DNA of 64,000 bases from Gonatopus flavifemur (lineage: Eukaryota; Arthropoda; Insecta; Hymenoptera; Dryinidae), in the NCBI GenBank assembly GCA_018340375.1, contig JAFFJZ010000070.1:434001-498000 (forward strand), given 5' to 3'. The translations under genes were made by a program, and so were the position numbers. The notes below the pieces were generated by a model, which did not search any database, was not told where the DNA came from, and saw only the letters and a list, made by a program, of their open reading frames with translations. Shown piece by piece: positions 22,354-33,435 of the stretch. Position 1 is the first letter of the stretch, and each line of letters begins with the position of its first letter.

Positions 22354-23815
22354 CAGTGATGCCAGCATTTGGTCGACCTAGTCGATTTACCCTCTCCATC
22401 TGACCATTTCTCGTCCCCACCATTCCAGCCGGGTGTACGCACACATTGGAACCCGTATTCATGTGATTCGGAACCGGTCGGTTCACTCCGAGTCAACTCG
22501 GACAATCGAGAGAGAACCAACTATCCGTCGGTCTTCGTCTTCTCGATATGTTTTACGATCGGCTAACTCCGTGCAAGATCGGAAAAAGTTTGAAGCCCAC
22601 GCGGTCGACTTACCGGAAAGTTTCACCGCTTTTTCTTTTCCAAGCGACAATTTTATTGTAATCAGTATGGAAATGACTTACCCGGCACCCCGGGCAATTC
22701 TCAGCCGGGGCCCTTCGATATTTTTTTCGTTTTTTTTTCAATTGAAGAGCCAGTTCGATACTGATTATTAAATTATCACGATGAAATATAGATTTGATGC
22801 ATAGCATCATTTAATTGAATTAAAATCGAATATAAGTAAATAATTTTCCAATTATTATGTATTTTTCATAAATTTTATAAGATCATTGGTTATTCTTATG
22901 ACTGATTATGAAGCTTTCAAGAACTCCTATATGTATTGTATAAAAATTTTCTAATAGTTACGCATTTCTAATCATTATTCCAAATCTTGATGATTTTGCA
23001 ATGAATTTCATTAGAATTGTCAATCAATCGATGGTTGAAAAATTCTAAGATAGTTTGGGGATCTATGATGAATGTCCTGCGGTGAATTCCATAATTTTCC
23101 CTGATAAATTAATTTCCAGAGATCACTATGATATTCCAATGAGGATAATCAAATCAACATCGATTATCAGATGTTGATCAACATAAAAATAATAAGACTG
23201 AATATTCAATTGATTGAGTGCAAAGTATTCTCAATGGACTGAATAATTGGATTTGAGCATTCAAATTGATATTTCATCATCTCACGCACTATCAGTCTCT
23301 TTCCTCCGCTGCATTACTTCATAGACGTAATATGTGGATCGAAATATTACAAGACCCCATAGCCTGGCGGCAAAAGACATGACTCTTGCGAAAGAACGGT
23401 CGGGTTCGATTCTGTGTGGAGACATTTCCTTTTTTTTCGTCATCTCTCTGGTGAATAAATCAATTTCACATCCGATTATTATTCCTTATGTCATTACATC
23501 GTCATGTTATCAATAATCCTGATCTTTCAGAATGCACTTGCGGATCCGACCAAGTACGGGTTCGAGTCGATTGGAAATTTCCCAAATATTCGTGTCCATG
23601 AGATATACACAGTAGGAAATTTTTCGTCAAATTCAAAACACAAGCAAATGTTAACCATTTTTCTCCACACTCAACGTGTGCTGATTCCATAGTGACACTC
23701 ACAAAGTGTGAATTTGAACTCGAAAAACATTTGAATGTGTTGAAAATGAATCGATCGAACAGCATTTGATCAGTGTGTTGAATGAACACACAAAAGTGTT
23801 AAATATTCAACACTC
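22354..23815 (+). repeat. left inverted arm of hAT-like foldback
   Basis: Reverse complement of 28351-29813. It includes GC-rich stretches (about 22370-22620 and 22680-22715) and a tRNA-like A/B-box pair. The 60-codon frames found identically in the two arms (23334-23516 and 28651-28833) are by-products of the duplication, not evidence of a gene. Confidence 0.9.
23360..23412 (+). other. tRNA-like A box and B box (polymerase III promoter-like), also at about 28757-28809 inverted
   Basis: TAGCCTGGCGG (A-box-like, 23360-23370) and GGGTTCGATTC (B-box-like, 23402-23412) are 31 bp apart. Flanking sequence does not form acceptor or T-stem pairs well, so this is not a working tRNA gene. It may be the head of an old tRNA-derived SINE, or a tRNA pseudogene caught in the arm. 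Its mirror copy in the right arm is identical in these boxes. Confidence 0.4.
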
Positions 23816-23903
23816 GAATTTTAACTAGTAGTTGAATATTCAACACTTGAATTTCGACACGTACTTCTTTTTTACACAATGACGGAATGTTTTTTCACTG
23901 TGT

Positions 23904-24473
23904 AGACCGATCGATGCAGAATCTTCTGAAATGAGAAATGAATAGCACTTCAGAGGAACGTTTTTGAAAAAGTCTACTTGCAAATTCCATCAATTCCTGT
24001 GACGAATTGATGACAAAATTTCAAAAATTTGTGTCCATCGAATGAAGACCGATCGATTCGGAATCTAATGGAATGAAGAATTGAATCACTTCGGAGGAAC
24101 GTTTTAGAAAAAGTATACTTGCAAATTACATCAAAACCTTTGACGAATTGATGAAAGAATTTCGAAACTTCGTCTCCGTGGATTATAGACCGATCGATTC
24201 GAAATCTTCTGAAAAGAAAAACAATGAATATCACTTCGAAGGAACGTTTTCAAAAGAGTGTACTTGCAAATTCCATCAATTCCTGTGACAAATTGATGGG
24301 AAAAATTTCAGAAACTTGTGTCCATCGAATAAAGACCGATCGATTCTCAATCTACTGAAATGAAAAATGAAATCACTTCGGAGGAATGTTTTTAAAAAAG
24401 TATACTTGGAAATTCCATCGAACCCTTAGACAAATTGATAAAAAAATTTCGAAACTTTGTCTCCGTGGAATAT
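23904..24473 (+). repeat. tandem array, about 142 bp x 4, with alternating subtypes
   Basis: Units start with AGACCGATCGAT at 23904, 24046, 24187 and 24333, and a partial unit begins at 24474. Each has CACTTCRGAGGAACGTTTT and ACTTGCAAATTCCATC. Units 1 and 3 share CAATTCCTGTGAC, and units 2 and 4 share GTCTCCGTGGA, so the real repeat is a dimer of about 287 bp. Non-coding. Confidence 0.85.
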
Positions 24474-25419
24474 AGACTGATCGATTCTGAATCTCCTCAC
24501 GGAGAGCAATGGATTCTAAGGAGTATGACAAATATCATGAAGGCTGGAATATTTGACAATATATTTTCGAGTATGAGGACAAGTATCTAGATTTTAAGTG
24601 TTATAAGTGAGGTACATGACCCCATTTATGAACGCGACCCCTTTAATGAGCGTTTTGGTTTTCGATTCATAGTACTTTTCATTTAGTGCTTTAATTTCAT
24701 CCAAGCATGACTGACTCGATACTAAATCAACCGCTGTTATGTACACTGTAAAAAATAATCGGAAATTTCCCATATCAAAACATGAGAAAATTCCGAACTG
24801 TGTGTAGGGAATCGATATTCCCATACTTGAGTAGGAATTTTCCTGTCTTCCATTAAAATCACCAACGAATTGGCATGTTTACGAACATTTATGCGGAACT
24901 TTCCTAACCTATCGTGGTGCACTTTGGAGGGGGTGCAGTGAGTTTGCGCAACGCACGTTAACGCACGCTCGACTTGTATCGATTCCGATCGACACCAGTA
25001 TTATGGCAGATGCAACTGGATGCAACGACGCGTGATCTATCCATGATGTCTCTATAAATGTTGAATTTATAACGCTTTGACGGAAGATTCGTTGTCCATC
25101 TGGTAAGTACATATAATGTCATGATAAATTATTTATAACAGTAGTTCATCACGTGAGACAATAGATTTCGATGTTCTGTTTTGATTTCTTAACCTGAAAT
25201 CTATACCGGCAAATTGGAGAGAAATCAGTAGTTGACAAATTCCTTTAAAAGTCTTATATAGTTTTTTCACAATGTACTGATAAAAATTCTATTTGCAGGT
25301 TACACTTTCATTGGAGAAACCCATTGGTTCATATAGTTATATTTATTGACCAAATTTTTCACAGAAAAAGGAGGGAATCATATTCAGTGAGTATATTGAT
25401 TTTATGTTCATCATTGTTA

Positions 25420-26697
25420 TCAGGTGTACAAATAAGTTTCCGCGGTTTGTCAAAAGATGGCCCCACCAGAAGGTTATGGAGAAATTGTCAGATGTAAAAC
25501 GTAACATCCCAAGTTTAGTCATCTGGCAACACCATAACCTTAAAGTACTAGTGATTCCGTATCAGCATCACGTAATTTTTTTCGTGCAAAAATGTCAAGT
25601 TTTATTCCGAATAAGCATCATTTGCGGGAACTTTTGATTTACTTCTTTAATGTAAAAAAATCTGCAGCTGAGGCGCATCGATTGCTTCTAGAAGCATATG
25701 GTGAAGCTGCTTTAAGTGAGAGAAGTTGTCAGGAATGGTTTCAAAAGTTTAGGAACGGTGAGTTTGACGTTGAAGACAAAGAACGCAGTGGAAGGCCGAA
25801 AGTGTACGAAGACATGGAATTAGAAGTACTATTGGAGGAAGATTCGTCCCAAACGCAAGAAGAACTTTGCACTTACTCTACAAGTGACTCAACAAGCGAT
25901 TTCAAAATCGTCAGGAATGATTCAAAAACAAGGAAATTGGGTTCCATATGAACTAAAGCCGAGAGACGATGAACGCCGATTATGCATGAGTGAAATGCTG
26001 CTTGCCAGGAATAAAAAAAAGAGTTTTTTGCATCGTATAGTCACTGGTGACGAAAAATGGATTCACTACGATAATCCAAAGAAGAGAAAGTCATGGGTTA
26101 AGCCCGGCGAACCATCAACATCGACAGCTAAGCCGAATATTCATGGAAAAAAACTCATGCTGTGTATTTGGTGGGATCAGCTTGGTGTCGTGTATTATGA
26201 ATTGCTGAAACCAAGCGAAACCATTACTGGAGCTCTCTACCGAACACAATTGATGAGATTGAGTCGGGCACTTAAGGAAAAATGCGCCCATTACTACTCC
26301 AGACACGACAAAATTATTCTTTTACACGATAATGCTCGTCCACATGTTGCGGCGCCGGTAAAAACATACTTGGAAACACTCAACTGGGAAGTGTTACCCC
26401 ACCCGCCGTATTCACCAGACTTAGCCCCTCCTGATTATCACCTGTTCCGGTCGATGGCACATGGCCTGTCTGAGCAGCGCTTCACATCATATGAAGACAC
26501 CAAAAATTGGGTAGATTTGTGGATAGCGTCAAAAGATGAAGAGTTTTTTCGACGGGGTATCCGAATGTTGCCAGGAAGATGGGGAAAAGTAGTGGCAAAT
26601 GATGGAAAATACTTCGAATAAAACGTAATGTACTTTTCCTTTACAAGAAATTCCTAATTTTTTATAAAAAACCGCGGAAACTTATTTGTACACCTAA
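25420..26697 (+). mobile_element. mariner element, about 1,278 bp
   Basis: The left end TCAGGTGTACAAATAAGTTT (from 25420) and the right end reverse-complemented TTAGGTGTACAAATAAGTTT differ at one base, and both continue CCGCGGTTT. TA precedes the left end (25418-25419). The right side has AA instead of TA, a probable later change. It lies inside the CACTG-ended element. The transposase reads left to right. Confidence 0.9.
25592..26621 (+). pseudogene. mariner DD34D transposase, one frameshift
   Basis: Begins MSSFIPNKHHLRELLIYFF with the N-terminal helix-turn-helix (ERSCQEWFQKFRNGEFDVED, ERSGRPK) and switches frame near 25870-25885. The second frame (to 26621) holds GMIQKQGNWVPYELKPRD, VTGDEKWIHYDNPK (first Asp), LLHDNARPHVAAPVKTYLE (second) and YSPDLAPPDYHLFRSMAHGL (third), 34 residues between the last two Asp, then ends DGKYFE. 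WVPYELKPRD and IHYDNPKRRKSW-type blocks are those of the mariner group that includes the human SETMAR-type transposases; the subfamily is not decided. Apart from the frameshift it is well preserved. Confidence 0.92.
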
Positions 26698-26939
26698 AAT
26701 CATCTTCAATTGTTGAGAATCAATATACTATTGATTGTATCGTTTTACCCAATTTGAATTTTATAATCAATCATTCCAGATTTCAGATGATATTCTCAAT
26801 AAATTGGGTACCGATGTTCACAAAGAGTGATAACCCTACACTGTGGAAAATGTTTGTGAATTTGTTATATCTGGTTTGGGAAATCACAGTTTCTTTTGTT
26901 GAAGTTTTATGTTCAGTGTGGGAGAAATGATATTTTACC

Positions 26940-27200
26940 ATGGAAGTCTACGCTCAATGGACAAGAAATAAAGTTTCCTTGTGAAAAAGTCTTACGCTCA
27001 ACGTAGAAGAGATAAATTTTCTTTGGGAAAGTCCTATATTCAGCGTAGTACTATTGTCCAAGTTTATAAATTGTTCGCTTAGTGTAGGTAATACAGGTCC
27101 TTACACTGAGCATGGACAAGTTGTGAACTTTTGTCAAATATCACTACGCTGAGTGTAGGACTTTCAGAACAAAAATTCATTTCGTGTACGTCAGGCTTAC
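26940..27200. repeat. short repeats of a TACGCTCAACGTAG-type palindrome
   Basis: GTCTACGCTCAATGG, GTCTTACGCTCAACGTAG, CCTATATTCAGCGTAG and CTACGCTGAGTGTAGGAC recur at roughly 50-70-bp spacing, in both directions. This is a small internal repeat cluster of the CACTG-ended element. No coding potential. Confidence 0.4.
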
Positions 27201-27289
27201 GAATTTCAATGAAAATGTATTCCTTCTGCCTTGAATAGTAGTACTTTAACGAACAATTTGAATTTTCAAATCAGATCTGAGAAATTTAC

Positions 27290-27480
27290 AAAAAACGATT
27301 TGAAACTTCTTAGCTTTCAGCCAATCAGAATTCAGCAACTTTGAATCGCTATAGCTCCGGAACTATCGATGATAAAATACTTTGATTTTTGTTCACAGAT
27401 CCGCCGTTTCCCAACTTAGCGGATGGCGGTAAGCCCAAGTATGTAGCACACGGTGCCTTTGAATGATTTGGATTTAGAAA
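27290..27480. repeat. fragment related to the MITE at 18767-19327
   Basis: GATCCGCCGTTTCCCAACTTAGC and the following GGCGGTAAGCCCAAGTATGTAGCACA parallel GAATCCGCCATTTTCCAACTCAG and GGCGTCAAGCTCGAGCATGTATTACA at about 19120-19175. CTTTCAGCCAATCAGAATTC also pairs with an inverted stretch at about 19040. It is a diverged copy, truncated at both sides. Confidence 0.55.
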
Positions 27481-27600
27481 AATCTAAAAATGCTTATATC
27501 TCCCAAACAAAGCGTCGGAAAAATTGTTCTCAAACGGGAAACTATTGAATTTTGGCTGCAGAAGATACCTGTGAAATCCGGTCCGCGAATTCTCAAGAAT

Positions 27601-27801
27601 ATTGGGATCATTCATAATATAAGTTGGTATTTTTACCATGACAACATATAGGAATATTCCCACAAATATTGGGATCATTCATAATGTAGGTTGGTATTTT
27701 CACCATGCCAAAATATAGGAACATTCCCGAAAATATTGGGATCATTCATAATATAGGTTAGTATTTTTACCATGACAATATGTAGGAATATTCCTGGAAA
27801 T
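27601..27801 (+). repeat. tandem array, 67 bp x 3 plus decayed units
   Basis: ATTGGGATCATTCATAAT recurs at 27601, 27668 and 27735, exactly 67 bp apart, with TTGGTATTTTTACCATG and ATAGGAATATTCC in each unit. Degenerate units follow to about 27935 (ATATTGAGAG, CATTGGGAATATTG). The array adjoins the right terminal repeat of the CACTG-ended element and probably belongs to its subterminal region. Confidence 0.8.
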
Positions 27802-28350
27802 ATTGAGAGTATTAATGGAGAATGGTAGGATTTTTTCCATCACATTATATGGGAAATTTGCTGAAACATTGGGAATATTGATGTTTCCTGGTTGGAATTT
27901 TCCCTATCAGAACCTATGGGAATTCTCATAACACCTGTATGTGTTAATTACCTCACATCTTTTTATGGGAAATTTCCCATGAAATTTTATACAGTGTAAA
28001 TAAATTCAGAATAATATGCCATAGGGAAGATATAATAGATAAACGATTGTTCGCTAATGGGGGTTAAAGTGTTCAATAATGGGGCCTGTCACCTTACAAG
28101 TATCCATTTATGATGAAGGTGTTTGTTTTGGGGTAGATAATACTGTCAACCAGTAATATATCAATATAATAACAGCAAGGAGAAAAAGTTAGTTCCTATT
28201 ATAATATAAGATTATTACAATTACTATCTTCAGTTGCTCGGATTAAGAAAAGAATAATATGAAATCGGAAAAACAAGATATTCTTCAGGACATGAACCCG
28301 CCAAGATAACACACGAAGAATTCTTCCCCAAGAGCGAGAATAGAACTCTT

Positions 28351-29813
28351 CAAGTGTTGAATATTTAACACTTTTGTATGTTCATTTAACACACCGATCA
28401 AATGCTGTTCGATCGATTCATTTTCAACACATTAAAATGTTGTTCGAGTTCAAATTAACACTTTGCGAGTGTCACTCTGGAATCAACACACGTAGAGTGT
28501 GAAGAAAAATTGTTAACATTCGCTTGTGTTTTGAATTTGACGAAAAATTTCCTACTGTGTATATCTCATGGACACGAATATTTGGGAAATTTCCAATCGA
28601 CTCGAACCCGTACTTGGTCGGATCCGCAAGTGCATTCTGAAAGATCAGGATTATTGATAACATGACGATGTAATGACATAAGGAATAATAATCGGATGTG
28701 AAATTGATTTATTCACCAGAGAGATGACGAAAAAAAAGGAAATGTCTCCACACAGAATCGAACCCGACCGTTCTTTCGCAAGAGTCATGTCTTTTGCCGC
28801 CAGGCTATGGGGTCTTGTAATATTTCGATCCACATATTACGTCTATGAAGTAATGCAGCGGAGGAAAGAGACTGATAGTGCGTGAGATGATGAAATATCA
28901 ATTTGAATGCTCAAATCCAATTATTCAGTCCATTGAGAATACTTTGCACTCAATCAATTGAATATTCCGTCCCATTATTTCGATGTTGATCAACATCTGA
29001 TAATCGATGTTGATTTGATTATCCTCATTGGAATATCATAGTGATCTCTGAAAATTAATTTATCAGGGAAAATTATGGAATTCACCGCAGGACATTTATC
29101 ATAGATCCCCAAACTATCTTAGAATTTTTCAACCATCGATTGATTGACAATTTTAATGAAATTCATTGCAAAATCATCAAGATTTGAAATAATGATTAGA
29201 TATGCGTAACTATCAGAGAATTTCTATACAATACATATAGGAGTTCTTGAAAGCTCCATAATCAGTCATAAGAATAACCAATAATCTTATAAAATTTATG
29301 AAAAATGAATAATAATTGAAAAATTATTCACTTATATTCGATTTTAATCCAAATCAATGATGCTATGCATCAAATCTATATTTCATCGTGATAATTCAAT
29401 AATCAGTATTGAACTGGCTCTTTAATTGAAAAAAAAACGAGAAAAATATCGAAGGGCCCCGGCCGAGGATTGCCCGGGGTGCCGGGTAAGTCATTTCCAT
29501 ACTGATTACAATAAAATTGTCGCTTGGAAGAGAAAAAGCGGTGAGACTTTTCGATAAGTCCACCGCGTGGACTTTCAACTTTTTCCGATCTTGCACGGAG
29601 TTAGCCGATCGTAAAACATATTGAGAAGACAAAGACCGACGGATAGTTGGTTCTCTCTCGATTGTCCGAGTCGACTCGGGGTGAACCGACCGCTTCCGAA
29701 TCACATGAATTTGGGTTTCAATGTGTGCGTACACCCGGCTGGAATGGTGGGGACGAGAAATGGTCAGATGGAGAGGGTAAATCGACTCGGTCGACCAAAT
29801 GCTGGCATCACTG
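28351..29813 (-). repeat. right inverted arm of hAT-like foldback
   Basis: Inverted copy of the left arm, ending CACTG at 29813 next to TTATGAAC. It differs from the left arm by scattered substitutions and small indels, so the two arms have diverged since they formed. Confidence 0.9.
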
Positions 29814-29821
29814 TTATGAAC

Positions 29822-30335
29822 CACTAATTGTCCCACTGACTGGGATTCCCCCTGTGGTGGGAGGCATTGACGAATCAAAAGGTCAGTGCTCTCGACTCCG
29901 TCATCTCCTTTTACGTTTTTCCTATGTCGCGGAAACAATAGGTGGGGTCGTTCTTGGAGAACAATGGTTAGATAACTTATACATCTCTTCTTCCATATTG
30001 TTCTCACGCACGGCATCGATGACTAAATTCGAAGTTATGAGAGAGCGTGTAATGTTTATAAGTCACATGAACATAACATTGGTTATCAAGCCTCCGACGT
30101 TGGAACCTGGGGAATATTCTCCAGGTTTCTCTTTATAATAAATCTTCCCCTTATCGGGAGGGAGTTTGGTCTTGGAATGATGATCAGGATGAAGAAATTC
30201 TTGTCCGTGGGATCTATGAACCACATATTATAAAACTGCCAAGTTATGATTAATTGATAAATATTCTCAAAGAGACCCCCTGTCTGACCAAAAATCGTAC
30301 GGGTCTCAGTTCGCAAAGGAAATTCATATGTATTA
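29822..30335. other. no recognised gene
   Basis: Sequence between two transposons. The plus-strand frame 29647-30138 starts inside the hAT-like arm and is not credible as a gene. Nothing else is seen. Confidence 0.4.
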
Positions 30336-30390
30336 CACAGGCCTGCGAAATTTGACTTTTTTTTTCCCCCTCAAACAATAATATCTTTTT

Positions 30391-30945
30391 CCGAAGCATT
30401 TTGATCCGCTGAATCCGAATCTGGCTGCAGAATTGCTCTATCACGTCAGGTTTTTGAGATATTTCGACCTAAAAATGTGAAAAACACTGTTTTTCGACAT
30501 ATTTGGGGTTACGTAAAGTCGAAGGGTAATTTTTTTTCTCAAAACCAATACATGCACCTGAAAGTATAAGTCCTCCTCTTCCAAATGCCGTTGAGTTTGC
30601 TCAGATACCTTTTTTTTTCATTGAGATACGACAGTTTGAAAATTGTGTCTCCACCTATTTATTGAGTACATGAGCGCACAAATTTAAAATTGTCGTATCT
30701 CAATGAAAAAAAAAGATATTTCAGCAAACTCAACGGCATTTGGAAGAGGATGACTGATACTTTGAGGTGCATCTATTGGTTTTGTGAAAAAAATTACCTT
30801 TCGACTTTACGGAACCTCAAATATGCCAAGAAACAGTGTTTTCCACATTTTTAGGTCGGAATATCCCAAATACCTGACGTGATATAGCAATTCTGGAGCC
30901 ATATGCGGATTCAGCGCATCAAAATGCTTCAGAAAAATGTTGAAT
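30391..30945. repeat. palindrome with arms of about 260 bp in left end of CACTA-like 1
   Basis: CCGAAGCATTTTGATCCGC (about 30391) is mirrored at about 30920-30940 (GCGCATCAAAATGCTTC). The arms also share AAAAACACTGTTTTTCGACAT and CCGTTGAGTTTGCT and meet near 30650-30690. An outer half of the same sequence recurs at the right end (about 33940-34045). The terminal repeat has therefore been copied, inverted, beside itself. Confidence 0.8.
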
Positions 30946-30961
30946 GAATGAAGGGGATTGA

Positions 30962-31054
30962 CTTTGGATTGTATTCTACATGAAACACCTTGAGTAGGCC
31001 AGGCGCATCACAACGATACGCTAAATTTTTTTCTTGAGCGAAATACGGTAGAAA
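30962..31054 (-). pseudogene. antisense piece of the CACTA-like 1 transposase
   Basis: The reverse complement of this stretch matches 31972-32064, the middle of the transposase gene of the same element, with a few differences (TTTCTACCGTATTTCGCTC, GGCCTACTCAAGGTGTTTC). It would encode PYFAQEK-type sequence on the minus strand. It lies between the left palindrome and the gene. An inverted partial gene copy upstream of its source makes a possible hairpin transcript. Confidence 0.8.
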
Positions 31055-31320
31055 ATGCTTATAGCATATCACATAAATATATATTTATGCAATATGCTAC
31101 ACTATTATAATCGGACGCCTACAAAATTCACGCGCCGGGCGGTAATATCCTTCGAGCCAGCACTGCTGAGATCGTAGATTGTTCGTTGCTATGTTCAGAC
31201 ATTATTCCACTAATTCACTCGGAATGTACTGATTGTTGTTCTAATTTTTTCCTCCGTGTACAAGTATCGAGTGTCCAGTAATTGTTGTGAATTTCGTGTA
31301 TTTAAAAAAAAGTTTCACAA

Positions 31321-32981
31321 ATGGCTTCTCGAAAATGTATCAATGCTCCAGATAACTTCTGCTACATATGTGGAAATTATGTAATAAAGAGACAGCAACA
31401 AATAATTTCTAAATGTATTGAAGAACTATACGATAGCTATTTCAAAATCAACATAAAAAACCAAGACAAACAATGGGCGCCTCATAAAGTGTGTTCGACA
31501 TGTGTACGTGAACTTCGGAAATGGTCAAGAGGAGAAAAACATTGTTTTAGTTTACAGACTCCAATGATTTGGATGGAACCGCAAAATCATATCAACGATT
31601 GTTACTTCTGCTGTTCAAGCATAAAAGGATTTAATTCTAAAAATAAAGCAGCGATAAGTTATCCTGATATTCGTTCTGTGATTTTACCTACGTATAAAGA
31701 TCCTGATAGCAAAGAGTTATGCCATCCTGCCCAACCATTTTCATCTGATCCTAGTTTATTTCAAGAGGCTATAATGAATACTTCAGATCCTGACGATGAA
31801 TATTACGAGTGCAACGAAACACCACCACTGTTTTCTCAAAGTGAATTGAATGATTTGACAAGAGATCTTAATCTTCCGAAAGATGCTGCGGAATTACTCG
31901 GTTCCAGATTGAAAGAAAAAAGCATGCTGGATCGTACAACGAACTTTTATTGGTATAGAAATAGAGAGAAGGATTTTCTACCGTATTTTGCTCAAGAAAA
32001 AATTTAGTGTATTGTTGTGATGTGCCTGGCCTACTCAAAATGTTTGATGTAGAATACAATCCAAATGATTGGAGACTTTTATAGATTCTTCGAAACGGAG
32101 CCTCAAAGTAGTATTGTTACATAATGGTAATAAATTTGCTTCTTTGCCTATTGGACATTCTACTCATTTGAAAGAATGTTATGAAAATTTGGATTTCGTC
32201 CTCAAAAAATGAATTACTCCAATCATAACTGGACTATATGTGGTGATCTCAAAATATTAACTATGTTGCTTGGTCAACAAGGAGGGTATACAAAATACCC
32301 TGTTTTCTATGTGAATGGGATAGTAGGAATAGAGCACGACATTGGATCCAGAAAGATTGGCCACAGAGAGCATCATTGAACCCTGGAAGTAAAAATGTTG
32401 TACACGAAACACTAGTTGACCGCTCCAAAATTCTGCTACCTCCGCTTCATATCAAATTAGGCATTATGAAGCAATTCGTAAAGGCATTGCCTAAAGATGG
32501 TCTTTGTTTCAAATATTTATGTGATAAATTCAAGCATTTATCGGATGCGAAGATAAAAGAAGGCGTTTTTGTTGGTCCAGACATAAGGAAATTGATGCAA
32601 GATCCTGACTTTGAAAAAACTATGAATAAAACCGAGAAGCTCGCTTGGAAGTCATTTAAGGAAGTCGTACAACATTTTTTAGGGAACAGAAAAAGCCCTG
32701 ATTATGAAAATATAGTCAACAGCATGCTTAACAATTTCAAAATCCTGGGTTGTGATATGAGTATAAAACTCCATTATTTGCATTCCCATATTGACTTTTT
32801 CCCAGAGAATCTTGGTGCTGTCAGTGAAGAGCAAGGGGAGAGATTTCATCAAGACCTTAAGGTTATGGAGACCAGATATCAAGGAAGGTGGGACGTTAGA
32901 ATGATGGCTGACTATTGCTGGATGTTAAAGAGAGATGAACCGAATCATGAGTACAACAGAAACATCAAACAGAAGTTTTGA
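31321..32981 (+). pseudogene. CACTA-like transposase (family of arthropod proteins with N-terminal Cys pairs)
   Basis: ATG at 31321 follows a Cys-rich-protein start: NFCYICGNYV and HKVCSTCVRELRKW, then CYFCCSS (a zinc-binding-like set of Cys pairs, residues about 12-100). The open frame runs to 32007, and the same protein continues across four frame changes with DVPGLLKMF, IDSSKRSLKVVLLHNGN, TICGDLKILTMLLGQQGGYTK and CFLCEWDSRNRARHW, then openly from 32376 (LPPLHIKLGIMKQFVKAL, KIKEGVFVGPDI, LHYLHSHIDFFPENLG, SEEQGERFHQDLKVME) to the stop at 32979-32981. Inferred catalytic acids: IDSS, CGDLK and SEEQGE. I recognise the family as widespread in arthropods and usually unnamed; the transposase role is inferred from the terminal repeats. 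Confidence 0.75.
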
Positions 32982-33435
32982 AGAAACTAGAAAAAGATAT
33001 CATAAGTCCTTTTGATTTATCTAGTATCTTAGGTCTTGTGTGAAACCAGTGCAGCCCCATGTCTGAATTTTATATAAAACGTATATATTTTTCGTTCATA
33101 CAAATTGTTTAAAAAACTGTAAATATTCATATCTCACATAAAAATGAATCCTGATGTGCTGTAAAAAACTGGCGTTATATTTTAGTTCCACATTCTGAAT
33201 ACCTTGACAGGAAACATTATTGTTCGTAGGGAAAATAATAACTTATATTCCGCAAGTCTGTGAATTATCAACCGTTTGGGGAACCCATTGTTTTGAAGGG
33301 AAATTTTCCTTGAATATGTGAACATATAAGTTTTTGGGTCGCTGAATAAGAATATCATATTAGAAAATTAGAATTTTCATTCCCATACATCCTGGCAGCA
33401 CCCTCAGGAGATCCTAGAAATATTATAATCTTGGG
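32982..33435. other. 3' non-coding part of CACTA-like 1
   Basis: AT-rich sequence between the transposase stop and the subterminal repeats. No ORF or repeat recognised. Confidence 0.4.

Larger units (their letters stand above)
24744..27996. mobile_element. CACTA-like (CACTG-ended) non-autonomous element, 3.25 kb, hosting a mariner
   Basis: The left end is CACTGTAAAAAATAATCGG, and the right end reverse-complemented is CACTGTATAAAATTTCATGG. Both then reach GGAAATTTCCCAT. TA borders each side (24742-24743; 27997-27998). CAC termini with a 2-3-bp duplication fit the CMC/EnSpm group. No transposase of that type is seen. Just outside, about 24608-24655 and 28045-28105 form a further imperfect inverted repeat (GACCCCATTTATGAACG against GGCCCCATTATTGAACA), so another worn layer may enclose this one. 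Confidence 0.6.
22354..29813. mobile_element. 7.46-kb hAT-like foldback element with arms of about 1.46 kb
   Basis: Both ends read CAGTGATGCCAGCATTTGGT into the element. They are flanked by TTAGGAAC (22346-22353) and TTATGAAC (29814-29821), an 8-bp duplication with one difference. The left arm 22354-23815 and right arm 28351-29813 are long inverted copies of each other, high in identity by eye, and non-coding. The 8-bp duplication and CAGTGATG ends point to hAT. No hAT transposase is present, so it is non-autonomous. The interior between the arms holds a 142-bp satellite, a CACTA-like element and, within that, a mariner. Confidence 0.8.

Noticed and set aside
23360..23430. Functional tRNA gene
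   Set aside because: A and B boxes are present, but acceptor and T stems do not pair and the copy lies in a transposon arm.
23334..23516. 60-codon frame occurring identically at 28651-28833 on the other strand
   Set aside because: Identity is explained by the inverted arms of the hAT-like element; no sign of coding function.
29396..30138. Frames of 163-206 codons on both strands
   Set aside because: They run across the end of the hAT-like arm into flanking DNA, with no recognised domain; shadows of GC-richer repeat sequence.
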